64,000 bases of DNA, taken from assembly GCF_014257025.1 (NCBI RefSeq), contig NZ_JACMSF010000006.1, forward strand, positions 62,001-126,000, in the 5' to 3' direction. The notes below the pieces were generated by a model. It did not search any database. It was not told the DNA's origin and saw only the letters and a list, made by a program, of their open reading frames with translations. The DNA comes from Streptomyces cupreus (lineage in GTDB: Bacteria; Actinomycetota; Actinomycetes; Streptomycetales; Streptomycetaceae). A program made the translations under genes and the position numbers. This document shows positions 1 to 7,748 of this stretch, piece after piece (position 1 is the first letter of the stretch; every line of letters starts with the position of its first letter).

Positions 1-1
1 G

Positions 2-403
2 AAGGTGGCCGGCACTCCCTTCGATTTCCGCCGCACCAAGACCGTCGGCGAGGACATCCGGGTCGCGCACCAGCAGTTGCTGTACGGCAAGGGCATCGAC
101 CACAACTGGGTGCTGGACAAGGGCAGCACGGCGAAGCCCGAGTGGGTGGCGACCCTGCGGGACCCCTCCTCCGGCCGCACCCTGAAGATCGCCACGACCG
201 AGCCGGGCCTGCAGTTCTACTCGGGCAACTTCCTCGACGGCACCCTCGTCGGCCCCGGCGGTTCCATCTACCGTCAGGGCGACGCGCTGTGCCTGGAGAC
301 GCAGCACTTCCCGGACTCGCCGAACCAGCCGTCGTTCCCGTCCACAACGCTGCGACCTGGGCAGACGTACCGGACGACCACGGTGCACTCGTTCAGCGCG
401 TGA
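2..403 (+). CDS. Aldose 1-epimerase (galactose mutarotase family), C-terminal fragment
   Basis: The frame is open from the window edge and ends at TGA, giving the last 133 residues of a beta-sandwich mutarotase. Family features are the YGKGIDHNWVLD segment, ATTEPGLQFYSGNFLDG with the conserved EPGLQFYSGN turn, and CLETQHFPDSPNQPSFPST, which carries the catalytic Glu of the family (E in LETQHFPD). Known role: interconversion of alpha and beta anomers of aldoses (glucose, galactose, arabinose). The N-terminal half, with the catalytic His, is outside the window. It reads toward the aminotransferase, while the arabinan genes beyond read the other way, so membership in the arabinose regulon cannot be judged. 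Family assignment is firm; substrate is unknown. Confidence 0.9.
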   Translation, partial: KVAGTPFDFRRTKTVGEDIRVAHQQLLYGKGIDHNWVLDKGSTAKPEWVATLRDPSSGRTLKIATTEPGLQFYSGNFLDGTLVGPGGSIYRQGDALCLETQHFPDSPNQPSFPSTTLRPGQTYRTTTVHSFSA

Positions 404-481
404 CCCTGTGTCATAGCGCGTTCACAACTACCCGACAATTTCACAGGGGTTGAACAGCGCCTCACAGGCATCCGTACCTAA

Positions 482-513
482 GGGTGGCCCGTGCTCCCCC
501 GCACGGGCCACCC
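482..513 (+). promoter_or_regulatory. Perfect 13-bp inverted repeat in the aminotransferase leader
   Basis: GGGTGGCCCGTGC and GCACGGGCCACCC flank a 6-nt loop (TCCCCC), only six bases before the GGAGG at 520-524. A possible -10 (TACCTA, 473-478) would put the hairpin at the very 5' end of the aminotransferase mRNA. It could also be the 3' hairpin of the epimerase transcript, although no T-run follows. It covers the GTG at 491, which argues against that codon as the start. Confidence 0.6.
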
Positions 514-529
514 ACAGACGGAGGTTGCC

Positions 530-2002
530 TTGGCTGAGAACGTCACCTCGCTGTTCCGCAGCACGGCGGCGCACAGCCCCTCGATGGCCGCGCTGGCCCG
601 TGAAGGCGGTGACGGGGGCGGTCCGATCGATTTCTGCATCCCGTGCAACCCGTACTTCCCCACGCCCGCCATGTTCGACGACATGGCGGGCCGGTTGCGC
701 GACATCATCACGTACTACCCCAGCAGCGCCGACACGATCACGGCCGAGCTGTGCAACCTCCTCCAACTCCCCCCGCAGGCCGTCGCGATGGGCAACGGCT
801 CGACCGAGCTGATCACCTGGATCGACCACCTGCTGGTCCGTGAATCCCTCGCCATCCCCGTCCCCACCTTCGGCCGCTGGACCGACCAGCCCATGGAGAC
901 CGGCAAGCGGGTCGACATGTTCCCGCTCCAGGAGTCCAGCGGCTTCGCCCTCGACCTCGCGCAGTACGCCGAGTTCATCCGGGCCCGCGGCACGCGTGTC
1001 GCCGTGATCTGCAACCCCAACAACCCCGACGGCGGCTTTCTGCACCGGCACGCGATCGTGCAGTTCATGGACGCCATGGCCGACCTCGACCTCGTCGTCA
1101 TCGACGAGTCGTTCCTGGAGTTCGCCGACGCGGAGGCCGAGCCGTCGGTCGTGCAAGAGGCGATGCTGCGGCCCAACGTCATCGTGCTGCGCAGTCTCGG
1201 CAAGAACTTCGGCCTGCACGGCATACGGTTCGGGTATCTGGTCGCCAACCCGGCGCTCGCGGGGCGGGTCCGCTCCATGCTCCCCAAGTGGAACCTCAAC
1301 GCCTTCGCCGAGCACGTGGTGTTCATGCTGAAGAACCATGGTCCGGAGTACGCGGAGAGCCTGCACCAGGTGCGCCGGGACCGTCTGGACATGGCGAGCC
1401 AACTGGCTGCCCTCCCCGGCCTCACCGTCTACCCCTCCCAGGGCAACTTCCTCTTCGTGCGGCTTCCCGTCGGGGCCGAAGGCACCGTCGTCCGGGACCG
1501 GTTGCTCACCGAGCACCGGATCCTGGTCCGTGAGTGCGGCAACAAGATCGGTTCGTCCAGTCGCTTCCTGAGACTCGTAGTGCGCCCCCAGGTGGACGTG
1601 CGTCGCCTGGTGTCCGGCCTGGAACAGGTGCTCTACGGGACCAGGAGGGGAGCGGCCGCCGTGCCCGAGCTGGCTACAGGGACCAGCTACAGCTCGGGTA
1701 CGGCGGCCGTGGACAGGTTGGTCGGCTCGTCGAACGGTGCCGGTATTCCGATGCCCGCGCCGATGCCTCCGGCGGCTGTATCGGTTCCGGCGCCCGTGCC
1801 TGCGGCGCCCGTACCGACGCCTGTGCCTGCGCCCGCGCCCATGCCCGCGGCGGCGGCTGTTGGGCCTACGCCGCCTGGTGTTCCGGCCCGCGGTGGGCTT
1901 ACGGCGGCGCAGGTCCGTGGGACCACCGGGCCGGGGCTTGCACCTGCCCCGGCTACCGGGTGGCCCAATGCCGGGTGGCCGAACGCGGCCGGCATGGGAT
2001 GA
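530..2002 (+). CDS. PLP-dependent aminotransferase, class I/II (histidinol-phosphate aminotransferase-like), with Pro/Ala tail
   Basis: A fold-type I aminotransferase of 490 residues. The core shows ICNPNNPDGG (substrate/PLP Asn loop), VIDESFLEF (Asp contacting the pyridine N) and SLGKNFGLHGIRFGY, whose Lys (about residue 225) should form the Schiff base. The family resembles histidinol-phosphate or threonine-phosphate aminotransferases; the true substrate is not evident. The TTG start at 530 follows GGAGG at 5 nt. A GTG at 491 would add 13 residues but lies in a hairpin without a Shine-Dalgarno. About residues 385-490 form a low-complexity Pro/Ala/Val tail (repeated PAPVPAAPVP-type units), well beyond the usual family length of about 360. 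No his genes are nearby, so a role in histidine synthesis is not supported. Confidence 0.85.
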   Translation: MAENVTSLFRSTAAHSPSMAALAREGGDGGGPIDFCIPCNPYFPTPAMFDDMAGRLRDIITYYPSSADTITAELCNLLQLPPQAVAMGNGSTELITWIDHLLVRESLAIPVPTFGRWTDQPMETGKRVDMFPLQESSGFALDLAQYAEFIRARGTRVAVICNPNNPDGGFLHRHAIVQFMDAMADLDLVVIDESFLEFADAEAEPSVVQEAMLRPNVIVLRSLGKNFGLHGIRFGYLVANPALAGRVRSMLPKWNLNAFAEHVVFMLKNHGPEYAESLHQVRRDRLDMASQLAALPGLTVYPSQGNFLFVRLPVGAEGTVVRDRLLTEHRILVRECGNKIGSSSRFLRLVVRPQVDVRRLVSGLEQVLYGTRRGAAAVPELATGTSYSSGTAAVDRLVGSSNGAGIPMPAPMPPAAVSVPAPVPAAPVPTPVPAPAPMPAAAAVGPTPPGVPARGGLTAAQVRGTTGPGLAPAPATGWPNAGWPNAAGMG

Positions 2003-2008
2003 CCGACC

Positions 2009-3442
2009 TCAGGTCGGATTCAAGCGCCACTGCTGGCAGTTGTTGTTCAGCCACGTCCACTGGCGGACATCCGTTCCGTCCGCTGTGCCGCAGTTCGCCA
2101 CGTCTGCGACCTTGCCCGTGGCCTGGTTGACGATGCGGACGTAGCCGTCTGTCGTTGTCACGAAGCGGAAGCGCTGGCACGTGTTGTTCAGCCAGGACCA
2201 CTGGCGTAGGTCCGTGCCGTCTGCCGAGGAGCAGTCGGCCGTGTCCAGGACCTTGCCCGTGGCCACGCTGACCAGGCGGTGGGTGTCGTCGCCCAGGTCC
2301 TCCAGGCGCCAGCGCTGGTTGGTGGCGCCGCTGCACGTCCACTGTTGGACATTCGCGCCGTCCGCCGTCGAACCACCCGCCACGTCAAGGCACTTGCCGC
2401 TGTTGCGGTTCGTGAGGGTGTACGTCGTGGACGCCGAGGACGGCTCACCGGACGGGCCCGCGAGACTGCTGCCCAGCGCCACCGGCGTGCCGAGGTTCGG
2501 GGAGCCGTCGGAGTTCCATGTGAACTTCTGCGCCCTGGTCGTACGGCCGTTGTCGCAGCCCTCCGACGCCGAGTCGTTGGCGTGGTAGACGATCCAGCTC
2601 TCCGTGCCGTCCGGGGAGGTGAAGAAGCCGTTGTGGCCGGGGCCGTACACGCCCGCCGAGTCGTTGCGCTGGAAGACCGGCGTGGACTTCTTCGTCCAGG
2701 AGGAGGCGGACAGGGGATCGGAGCCGGTCAGTCTCAGCTGGCCCAGCTTGTAGTCGGGCGTCCAGCAGCCGCTCGCCGAGTAGATCAGGTACGTCTGGCC
2801 GCCCCGCTGGAGAAGCTCCGGGCCCTCGTTGACCGTGCCGCCCGACCGTTCCCAGTCGTACGTCGGCGTCGAGATCGTGGAGAAGCCGGTGGCCAGGGTG
2901 TACGGGTTCGACATCCGGGCCGCGACCAGGTTCTGCGTGCCTCCGCCGGCGCTGCCGAACAGATACAGCTGACCGTTGATCGTGCCGACGGTCGGGTCCA
3001 GCATCCAGGCCGAGTTGAGCTGGTTCCGGTATGTGTAGGGGCCCATGGGGTCGGAGCCCGCGCTCTCCAGCACATGCGTGCGCTGCGTCGGGATGTAGTC
3101 GGAGACGTTCTGCCCGGCGACGTAGTACAGATACCAGCGGCCGTTGAGGTAGTGCAGTTCCGGCGCCCAGATGTTGCAGCAGCGCGATGCCGCGTCGCCC
3201 TGCCACACCTGCACGCTGGGTGCGGTGGCCAGGCCGGCCAGCGTCGTGGACTTGCGGATGGTGATCCGGTCGGTCCAACTCGTCGTCACCAGGTAGTAGT
3301 TGCCGTTGTGGTACGAGATCCACGGGTCGGCGCCCTTGACCGACTTCACGGGGTTGCTGAACGAGGCGGCACTGGCGGGCGTCTGGCCCAGGGCGAGCAC
3401 GAAGACCAGCACGGCCAGCAGGGTCAGTATGCGACGGGCCAT
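2009..3442 (-). CDS. Secreted GH43 arabinofuranosidase/arabinanase with C-terminal ricin-type (CBM13) lectin domain
   Basis: A 477-residue extracellular glycosidase. Residues 1-28 form a signal peptide (ARR, hydrophobic stretch, then SAAS). The GH43 five-blade propeller follows (about 30-340), with GADPWISYHNGNYY (catalytic-base Asp), WMLDPTVGTINGQLYLFG (pKa-tuning Asp) and VNEGPELLQRGG (acid Glu). Residues about 350-477 form a beta-trefoil lectin with three QxW-type repeats (QQWTCSGATNQRW, RQWSWLNNTCQRF, RQWTWLNNNCQQWRL). By family it should release arabinose or short arabino-oligosaccharides from arabinan or arabinoxylan, the lectin tethering it to polysaccharide. It is the second gene of a leftward operon and its ATG overlaps the end of the upstream GH43 gene by 19 nt. 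The exact GH43 subfamily and linkage specificity are inference. Confidence 0.9.
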   Translation of the reverse strand: MARRILTLLAVLVFVLALGQTPASAASFSNPVKSVKGADPWISYHNGNYYLVTTSWTDRITIRKSTTLAGLATAPSVQVWQGDAASRCCNIWAPELHYLNGRWYLYYVAGQNVSDYIPTQRTHVLESAGSDPMGPYTYRNQLNSAWMLDPTVGTINGQLYLFGSAGGGTQNLVAARMSNPYTLATGFSTISTPTYDWERSGGTVNEGPELLQRGGQTYLIYSASGCWTPDYKLGQLRLTGSDPLSASSWTKKSTPVFQRNDSAGVYGPGHNGFFTSPDGTESWIVYHANDSASEGCDNGRTTRAQKFTWNSDGSPNLGTPVALGSSLAGPSGEPSSASTTYTLTNRNSGKCLDVAGGSTADGANVQQWTCSGATNQRWRLEDLGDDTHRLVSVATGKVLDTADCSSADGTDLRQWSWLNNTCQRFRFVTTTDGYVRIVNQATGKVADVANCGTADGTDVRQWTWLNNNCQQWRLNPT

Positions 3443-4398
3443 CCGCTGCTCCAGTTCAGGAGGTTGATGCCGAGCTTGGGCGTGCCGTTGTCCTGGCCGT
3501 CGTAGTAGTGGTAGACGATCAGGTCGCCGTCGACGTCGTTCATGATCGACTGTCCGCCGGGGCCGATGTACCGGCCGTGCGACTCCAGCACGGGCGTCCC
3601 GCCGTTGTTCATCATCGCCACGCCGTTCTTGTCGTAGTACGGCCCGGTGACGCTGGTGGCGCGGCCGACCTTGACCTTGTACGTCGAGCTGGCGCCCGCG
3701 CAGCAGGTGTCGTACGAGGCGAAGAGGTAGTAGTAGCCGTTGCGCTTGACGATGTACGGCGCCTCCACCGCCTTGGTGCCGGTCGGGCGGGAGGCGAGCG
3801 AGTAGCGGGTGGTGTTGGTGGAGAGCTGCTTGCCCGTGGACGGGTTGATCTGGATCATCTTGATCCCGGTCCACCAACTGCCGAAGGACAGCCACCACTT
3901 GCCGTCGCCGTCGACGAAGAGGTTCGGGTCGATGGCGTTGTAGTCGCTGGAGGAGCTGGACGTGTAGACGGTGCCGTAGTCCGTCCAGCTGCCCGGCAGG
4001 CCGGTGCTGGAGCCCGCGAGCCCGATGGCCGAGGTGTTCGAGCCGAACTTCGAGACGGAGTAGTACATCAGGTACTTGCCGCCGTGGTACGAGATGTCCG
4101 GCGCCCAGGCCTCCGGCACGGAGGAGTACGTCGACCACCAGCTCGGGCGGGAGGAGAAGGCGTCGGCACCGGCGCTGAAGGCGATGCGGTTGCTGGACGT
4201 CTTGCTCGCCATGCCGCCGCCGGTGGCGTAGAGCAGGTACTGGCCGGACGAGGTGCGGATCATCGTCGGGTCGTGGACGACCGTGGAGCCGGTGACCGTG
4301 CCGGGGTTGGGGTAGGCCGACGCGCTGGAGGGGATCAGGGCCAGCAGGGCGGCTGCGGGAAGGGCGAGGAGTGCGGTTCTGCGAGAGGTGCGGCTCAC
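3424..4398 (-). CDS. Secreted GH43 endo-1,5-alpha-L-arabinanase
   Basis: A 324-residue single-domain enzyme. The GTG start at 4398 has a textbook AAGGAGGA upstream. Residues 1-32 are a signal peptide (SRTSRRTALLALPAAALLAL, then SSASA). The catalytic motifs are VVHDPTMIRTSSGQYLLY (base Asp), NAIDPNLFVDGDGKWW (second Asp) and VEAPYIVKRNGYYYLFASYD (acid Glu), with the YDTCCAG segment typical of endo-arabinanases. Known role: internal cleavage of alpha-1,5-arabinan to oligosaccharides outside the cell. It is the first gene of the operon, driven by the promoter at 4469-4497 and covered by the operator shared with the arabinan transporter operon at 11904-17556. A second, related endo-arabinanase is at 13447-14418. 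Confidence 0.92.
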   Translation of the reverse strand: MSRTSRRTALLALPAAALLALIPSSASAYPNPGTVTGSTVVHDPTMIRTSSGQYLLYATGGGMASKTSSNRIAFSAGADAFSSRPSWWSTYSSVPEAWAPDISYHGGKYLMYYSVSKFGSNTSAIGLAGSSTGLPGSWTDYGTVYTSSSSSDYNAIDPNLFVDGDGKWWLSFGSWWTGIKMIQINPSTGKQLSTNTTRYSLASRPTGTKAVEAPYIVKRNGYYYLFASYDTCCAGASSTYKVKVGRATSVTGPYYDKNGVAMMNNGGTPVLESHGRYIGPGGQSIMNDVDGDLIVYHYYDGQDNGTPKLGINLLNWSSGWPVAY

Positions 4399-4433
4399 GC
4401 GGATCCTCCTTGCGGTGGGGGGAGTTCGGGCGC

Positions 4434-4466
4434 CCGATATTTCGAACGCTGATCGCAACTTCGGAC
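4434..4466 (-). promoter_or_regulatory. Operator A of the arabinan GH43 operon
   Basis: Read on the minus strand, a 33-bp element runs GTCCGAAGTTGCG...GTTCGAAATATCGG and starts 2 nt after the -10. It matches 26 of 33 positions with operator B (17590-17622) and 22 of 33 without gaps with operator C (22864-22896) in front of the IclR gene. Two TTCGAA-like half sites lie 19 bp apart. Its place over the expected transcription start suggests repression. Confidence 0.75.
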
Positions 4467-4468
4467 GG

Positions 4469-4497
4469 ACCGTAGAATCGAACCCCTTGCGCGTCAA
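4469..4497 (-). promoter_or_regulatory. Promoter of the GH43 arabinanase operon
   Basis: On the minus strand, -35 TTGACG (4492-4497) and -10 TACGGT (4469-4474) are separated by exactly 17 nt. The same hexamers and spacing occur at 17626-17654 before the arabinan transporter operon, which supports both. The leader to the GTG at 4398 is about 65 nt. Confidence 0.75.
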
Positions 4498-4830
4498 TGG
4501 TCCGCGCAGCAACTTCCGTAAAACGCCTCTGCCCTCAACGGCGCCACAGAGTAAGCCACCTTGCTTGCCGGGCAGGGTGCCCGGTCCTTCAGGGCCGAGG
4601 TGAATGCCCGCTCCCACGTAGCGGGGCAGGGGAAGCCGAGTCGCCGCCGGGGCGATTCGGCGGCTCGGGAGATACGGCGGTGAGGCCGGCCTTGAGCTGT
4701 TCGTGGTGCCAGCGGGTTGAGGCCCTGTGGTCGGGGTTGCTCTGGGAGGCACAAGCGTGTCGGTCACTCTCGCGGGTGATGTTGATCGAAGGCGTACGCG
4801 GGAGGGGAACGGGGTGGCTAGGTTCGTGGC
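4498..4830. other. Gene-poor stretch with four consecutive hairpins, then the left flank of the tnpB element
   Basis: No convincing gene is present. Inverted repeats follow one another: 4568-4584 (CCGGGCA/TGCCCGG, perfect), 4582-4597 (CGGTCC/GGGCCG), 4606-4628 (TGCCCGCT/AGCGGGGCA, one bulge) and 4635-4661 (GCCGAGTCGCC/GGCGATTCGGC, one mismatch). The second overlaps the first by a few bases, so the two may be alternative folds. This could be a structured RNA, a REP-like unit or a relic of an older IS200/IS605 end. At 4662-4781 nothing further was recognised. TTGAT at 4782-4786 is taken as the target site left of the insertion sequence. Confidence 0.5.
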
Positions 4831-6147
4831 ATGTCGCGTTTCCGGATGTATCCGACGCCCGCGCAGGCCGAGCAGATGCTCACGCACTGCGCGCACGCCC
4901 GGTACGTCTGGAACCTGGCCGTCGAGCAGCACTCGCGCTGGCGCCGGTGGCGTAAGAGCGCGCCCGGTTTCGCGGAGCAGTGCCGCCAGCTCACCGAGGC
5001 CCGGCGGGTGAACGAGTGGCTGGGTGCCGGGAACGCGGACGTGCAGCAGCAGGCACTGAAGGATTTCGCCAAGGCCAAGAACGCCCGCTTCACCTCCGGG
5101 TTCGGTGAGCCGACCTGGCGCAAGAAGTTCCGTCACGAGGGCTTCCGGGTCATCGGCACCGACCGCGTGCCCGAGTACAACGAGGACGGCTCGCCGAAGC
5201 TGAACGCCAAGACCGGCAAGCAGGTCCTGGGGCGGTCGGTGGTCGTGCAGAAGCTCAACCGCAGGTGGGCTCAGGTCAAGGTGCCCGGCTGTGGCTGGGT
5301 CCGGTTCCGCCTCAGCGCCAAGGGCAAGGGTGCGAAGCTGCCCCACGCGAAGACGTTCCGGGTCACCTTCCGCAACGGGCAGTGGCACATTGCCTTCGCC
5401 GTCATCCCGGGCCTGACTCCTGCGCCCGGCACGGGAGAGGTCATCGGCATCGACCGGGGCGTCACGATCACCGCTGCCCTGTCGGACGGCCGGAAACTGA
5501 ACTGCCCGCAGCTCACCGTCAAGGAACGCGCCCAGATCCGTAAGCACGAGCGGCGCGCAGCACGGGCGAAGAAGAACAGCCCGCAGAAGACGGCCGAGTA
5601 CGCGAAGGCCGCCAAGCTCAGGGCGCGGGAGGCGAACCGGCGCAAGGACTGGTGCGAGAAGACCAGCACCATGCTCGCCCGCTCCTATGACGTGATCCGG
5701 TTCGAGAAGCTGAACATCAAGAACATGACCCGCTCGGCGAAGGGAACTATCGAGCAGCCCGGCAAGCACGTGGCGCAGAAGTCCGGCCTGAACCGGTCGA
5801 TCCTCGCCCAGGGTTGGGGTCTGCTGCGTCAGCGCACCGAGCACAAGACCCCGGCCGGGTCGAGGACGTTCCCGCCTCCTACACCAGCCTGCGGTGCAGT
5901 GCCTGCGGTTGGATCGAGAAGAAGTCGCGCAAGAGCCAAGCCGACTTCGTGTGCGTGTCCTGCGGGTTCACCTGCAACGCGGATGAGAACGCAGCAGTCA
6001 ATGTCGCGGCAGGACAGGGCGGGATTCCCCGCCCCCGGCACTCAGCCGGTGCCGGAGGGGTGACAACGGCCGCTAGCCGTTCGAGCGCCCGTGAACCTCA
6101 ACCCACCTGGGTTGGAATCCCCCTCTTTAAGAGGGGGAGGATGTCAA
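4787..6147 (+). mobile_element. IS200/IS605-type tnpB-only element (IS1341-like)
   Basis: The element carries a tnpB gene and no tnpA transposase. The proposed left boundary follows TTGAT (4782-4786), a pentamer known as target/TAM for the related ISDra2. The proposed right end is the TCAA at 6144-6147, preceded by two hairpins: 6099-6114 (CAACCCA/TGGGTTG) and 6119-6137 (CCCCCTCTT/AAGAGGGGG). Such hairpins at the 3' end of tnpB normally form the right end and the omega (guide) RNA scaffold, with the guide reading into flanking DNA (here from 6148, TTCGGTACG...). Boundaries are inferred; without tnpA the element would need help in trans to move. Confidence 0.65.
4831..6063 (+). pseudogene. tnpB: TnpB RNA-guided nuclease, frameshifted before the zinc finger
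   Basis: A TnpB reading frame opens with SRFRMYPTPAQAEQM, the standard N-terminal start. RuvC-I (GEVIGIDRGVTITAAL, Asp) and RuvC-II (VIRFEKLNIKNMTRS, Glu) follow. Near 5850-5859 the frame slips. The zinc finger (RCSACGWIEKK...FVCVSCGF) and the RuvC-III Asp (NADENAAVNVAAG) are encoded about 5860-6020 in the next frame, while the original frame runs into unrelated Arg/Pro-rich residues to a stop at 6061-6063. The local sequence CCCCGGCCGGGTC fits loss of one G from CCCCGGGCCGGGTC, which would restore HK-TPGRVEDVPASYTSLRC. Both the Zn site and the third catalytic residue are thus lost from the main product, so it should be inactive unless the frame is recoded or the base is a sequencing error. 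Confidence 0.8.
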
Positions 6148-6590
6148 TTCGGTACGTCGACCTCCGCGCGGACGGTCTTGCCGGGAGGCTCCCGCTCCAG
6201 CACCTCCCAGCGGGCGGCGAACGCCTCGACGAGGACGAGTCCACGGCCGTACTCGTCGAGAGGGCATGGAGGTCTTACGTCCGCGGGGGCGGGCGGACGC
6301 CGTTCGGCGCAGGTGTCGCTGACCTCGACACGGACACTCCCGGTGACGAGCGACAGCCGTAGCTCGAAGTCCCGCCCGGGAACGCGGGCGTGGGTCACGG
6401 CATTGGTGGCCAGCTCGGCGACGATCGCGGCGACGGCGTCCGACACGTCGGTGCCGTGCGGGATGCCCCAGACGTGCAGCTGGCTCTGGGCGAGGTGGCG
6501 GGCGAGGCGGGCGCCGCGCGGGGTGGCGGTGAGGCGCTGGGCGAACACACTTACGGTAACCGGCGGTTGGGGGGTGCGCGGTGCAGGCAT
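6144..6590 (-). CDS. ATP-binding protein of the HATPase/RsbW-like anti-sigma type (WhiJ-cluster partner)
   Basis: A 148-residue GHKL-fold protein. The N box is VAAIVAELATNAVTHARVPG (Glu and Asn for Mg-ATP), the G1 box is VEVSDTC (Asp), and a G2-like segment DEYGRGLVLVEAFAARW is followed by GKTVRAEV. These small proteins are related to serine kinases of anti-sigma switches. In Streptomyces they sit beside HTH/DUF5753 and DUF397 genes, exactly as here, divergently from 6721. The stop codon (TGA, 6146-6144) lies inside the terminal TCAA of the tnpB element, so the insertion appears to have replaced the native C-terminal end, probably by only a few residues. No Shine-Dalgarno is visible before 6590, so the start is uncertain. 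Confidence 0.8.
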   Translation of the reverse strand: MPAPRTPQPPVTVSVFAQRLTATPRGARLARHLAQSQLHVWGIPHGTDVSDAVAAIVAELATNAVTHARVPGRDFELRLSLVTGSVRVEVSDTCAERRPPAPADVRPPCPLDEYGRGLVLVEAFAARWEVLEREPPGKTVRAEVDVPN

Positions 6591-6720
6591 GCGCTCAATC
6601 TGGCGGCCGCGCGGGGCGCTTCACCAGGTCGGCGGCGCGTACGGTGCGGGAGCGTACGCGGTGACGGGGTGGACAGTACGCATGACTGACCGTAACCATG
6701 ACCGGGGGAGGTGATCGGCA

Positions 6721-7548
6721 GTGGTCGATGGCGCGGGTGGCGAACCGGAGGCGTCGGACAGTCTGCGGACGTTCGGGGCGGTGGTGCAGGCGTTGCGGGA
6801 GCATGCCGGGCTGAGCCGGGAGGAGTTCGGGGAGCGGGTGGGGCTCTCGAAACACATGGTGGCGTCGATCGAGCAGGGGCGGCGGATGCCGGATCCGAGG
6901 TTCGGCGAGCGGGCGGAGGGGGTGCTGGGGAACACGGGTGCTCTGAGGAAGGCGGAACGGCATCTGGCTCGGCAGCCGGGGTTGGCGGCCTGGTTTCGAC
7001 GGTGGGCGCGGCTGGAGGCCGCGGCGATCACGCTGTGTACCTACGAGTGCCGGTTGATCCCTGGGCTGTTGCAGACGGAGGCGTACGCTCGCCAACTGTT
7101 CAACGATGAGTTGCCGCCGCTGACCGACGAGCAGATCGAGGCCCAGTGGGAAGCACGGGCCGAACGGCAGCGGCTGCTGCGGGAACGGCCGAGCACCGAG
7201 TTCAGCTTCATCCTCGAAGAGCACCTGTTCCTGCGGCACACGGGCGGCGCCGACGTCACACGGGAGCTCATCGACCACGTGCTGGAGACCAGCACCCTGC
7301 GGAACGTCGAGATCCAGATCATGCCGGTGATGCGGGAATCGCATGCCGGACTGCATGGCCCCATGCAGTTGCTGGAGACCCCCGAGAACAAGTGGTTCGC
7401 GTACATCGAGGGTCCGGAATGCGGTCAGTTCATCTCCGACCCAAAGGTGGTGGGTGTGCTCCAGAGGAGGTATGCCAGGATGCGTGCGCAGGCTCTCTCA
7501 CCCGAAGACTCCGTGAGCCTGTTGCAGCAGTTGCGAGGAGACGTATGA
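6721..7548 (+). CDS. XRE-type HTH regulator with DUF5753 domain (WhiJ-like)
   Basis: 275 residues. An HTH_31-type helix-turn-helix spans about residues 15-70 (FGAVVQALREHAGLSREEFG...LSKHMVASIEQGRRMP), followed by a DUF5753 ligand/partner domain to the end (about 90-270, with YECRLIPGLLQTEAYAR and FILEEHLFLRHTGG). GTG start, with GGGGGAGGTGATC just upstream. Known context: many paralogous WhiJ-like proteins in Streptomyces act with an adjacent DUF397 protein to control development and antibiotic production, DUF397 being thought to antagonise the repressor. Its stop overlaps the DUF397 ATG by 4 nt (ATGA), implying coupled translation. The target promoter is not evident. Confidence 0.9.
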   Translation: MVDGAGGEPEASDSLRTFGAVVQALREHAGLSREEFGERVGLSKHMVASIEQGRRMPDPRFGERAEGVLGNTGALRKAERHLARQPGLAAWFRRWARLEAAAITLCTYECRLIPGLLQTEAYARQLFNDELPPLTDEQIEAQWEARAERQRLLRERPSTEFSFILEEHLFLRHTGGADVTRELIDHVLETSTLRNVEIQIMPVMRESHAGLHGPMQLLETPENKWFAYIEGPECGQFISDPKVVGVLQRRYARMRAQALSPEDSVSLLQQLRGDV

Positions 7549-7748
7549 GCACCAGCGAACTGACGTGGTTCAAGTCGAGCTACAGCAGCAGCGGCTCCGG
7601 CGACTGCGTCGAGGTCGCCGTCACCGCCGCCACCGTGCACGTCCGCGACTCAAAGGACCGGCGGGGACCGCAGCTCACCCTCTCCCCCACCGCCTGGGCG
7701 GACTTCCTCGCCGGTCAGGCGGAGGGGCACTCCTTCCACGCGATGTGA
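7545..7748 (+). CDS. DUF397 small protein
   Basis: 67 residues with the family signature LTWFKSSYSSSGSGDCVEVAV near the start, followed by VHVRDSKDRRGPQLTLSPTAWADFL. It starts at the ATG overlapping the stop of the HTH/DUF5753 gene. DUF397 proteins are partners of WhiJ-like repressors. The last 34 nt overlap the 3' end of the convergent DUF4360 gene. Confidence 0.92.
   Translation: MSTSELTWFKSSYSSSGSGDCVEVAVTAATVHVRDSKDRRGPQLTLSPTAWADFLAGQAEGHSFHAM

Noticed and set aside
1740..1860. GC-rich repetitive codons in the aminotransferase tail as a minisatellite or CRISPR-like repeat
   Set aside because: The units are irregular and explained by the Pro/Ala/Val coding sequence; there are no spacers or fixed period.
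4494..4754. An 86-codon minus-strand frame left of tnpB as a possible small gene
   Set aside because: Arg/Pro-rich with no family likeness and laid over consecutive hairpins; treated as non-coding.
3424..5844. An 806-codon open frame on the minus strand running from the GH43 gene through the non-coding region and under tnpB
   Set aside because: Only the part from the GTG at 4398, with its strong Shine-Dalgarno and signal peptide, is the gene. The rest is the open antisense frame usual in high-GC DNA.
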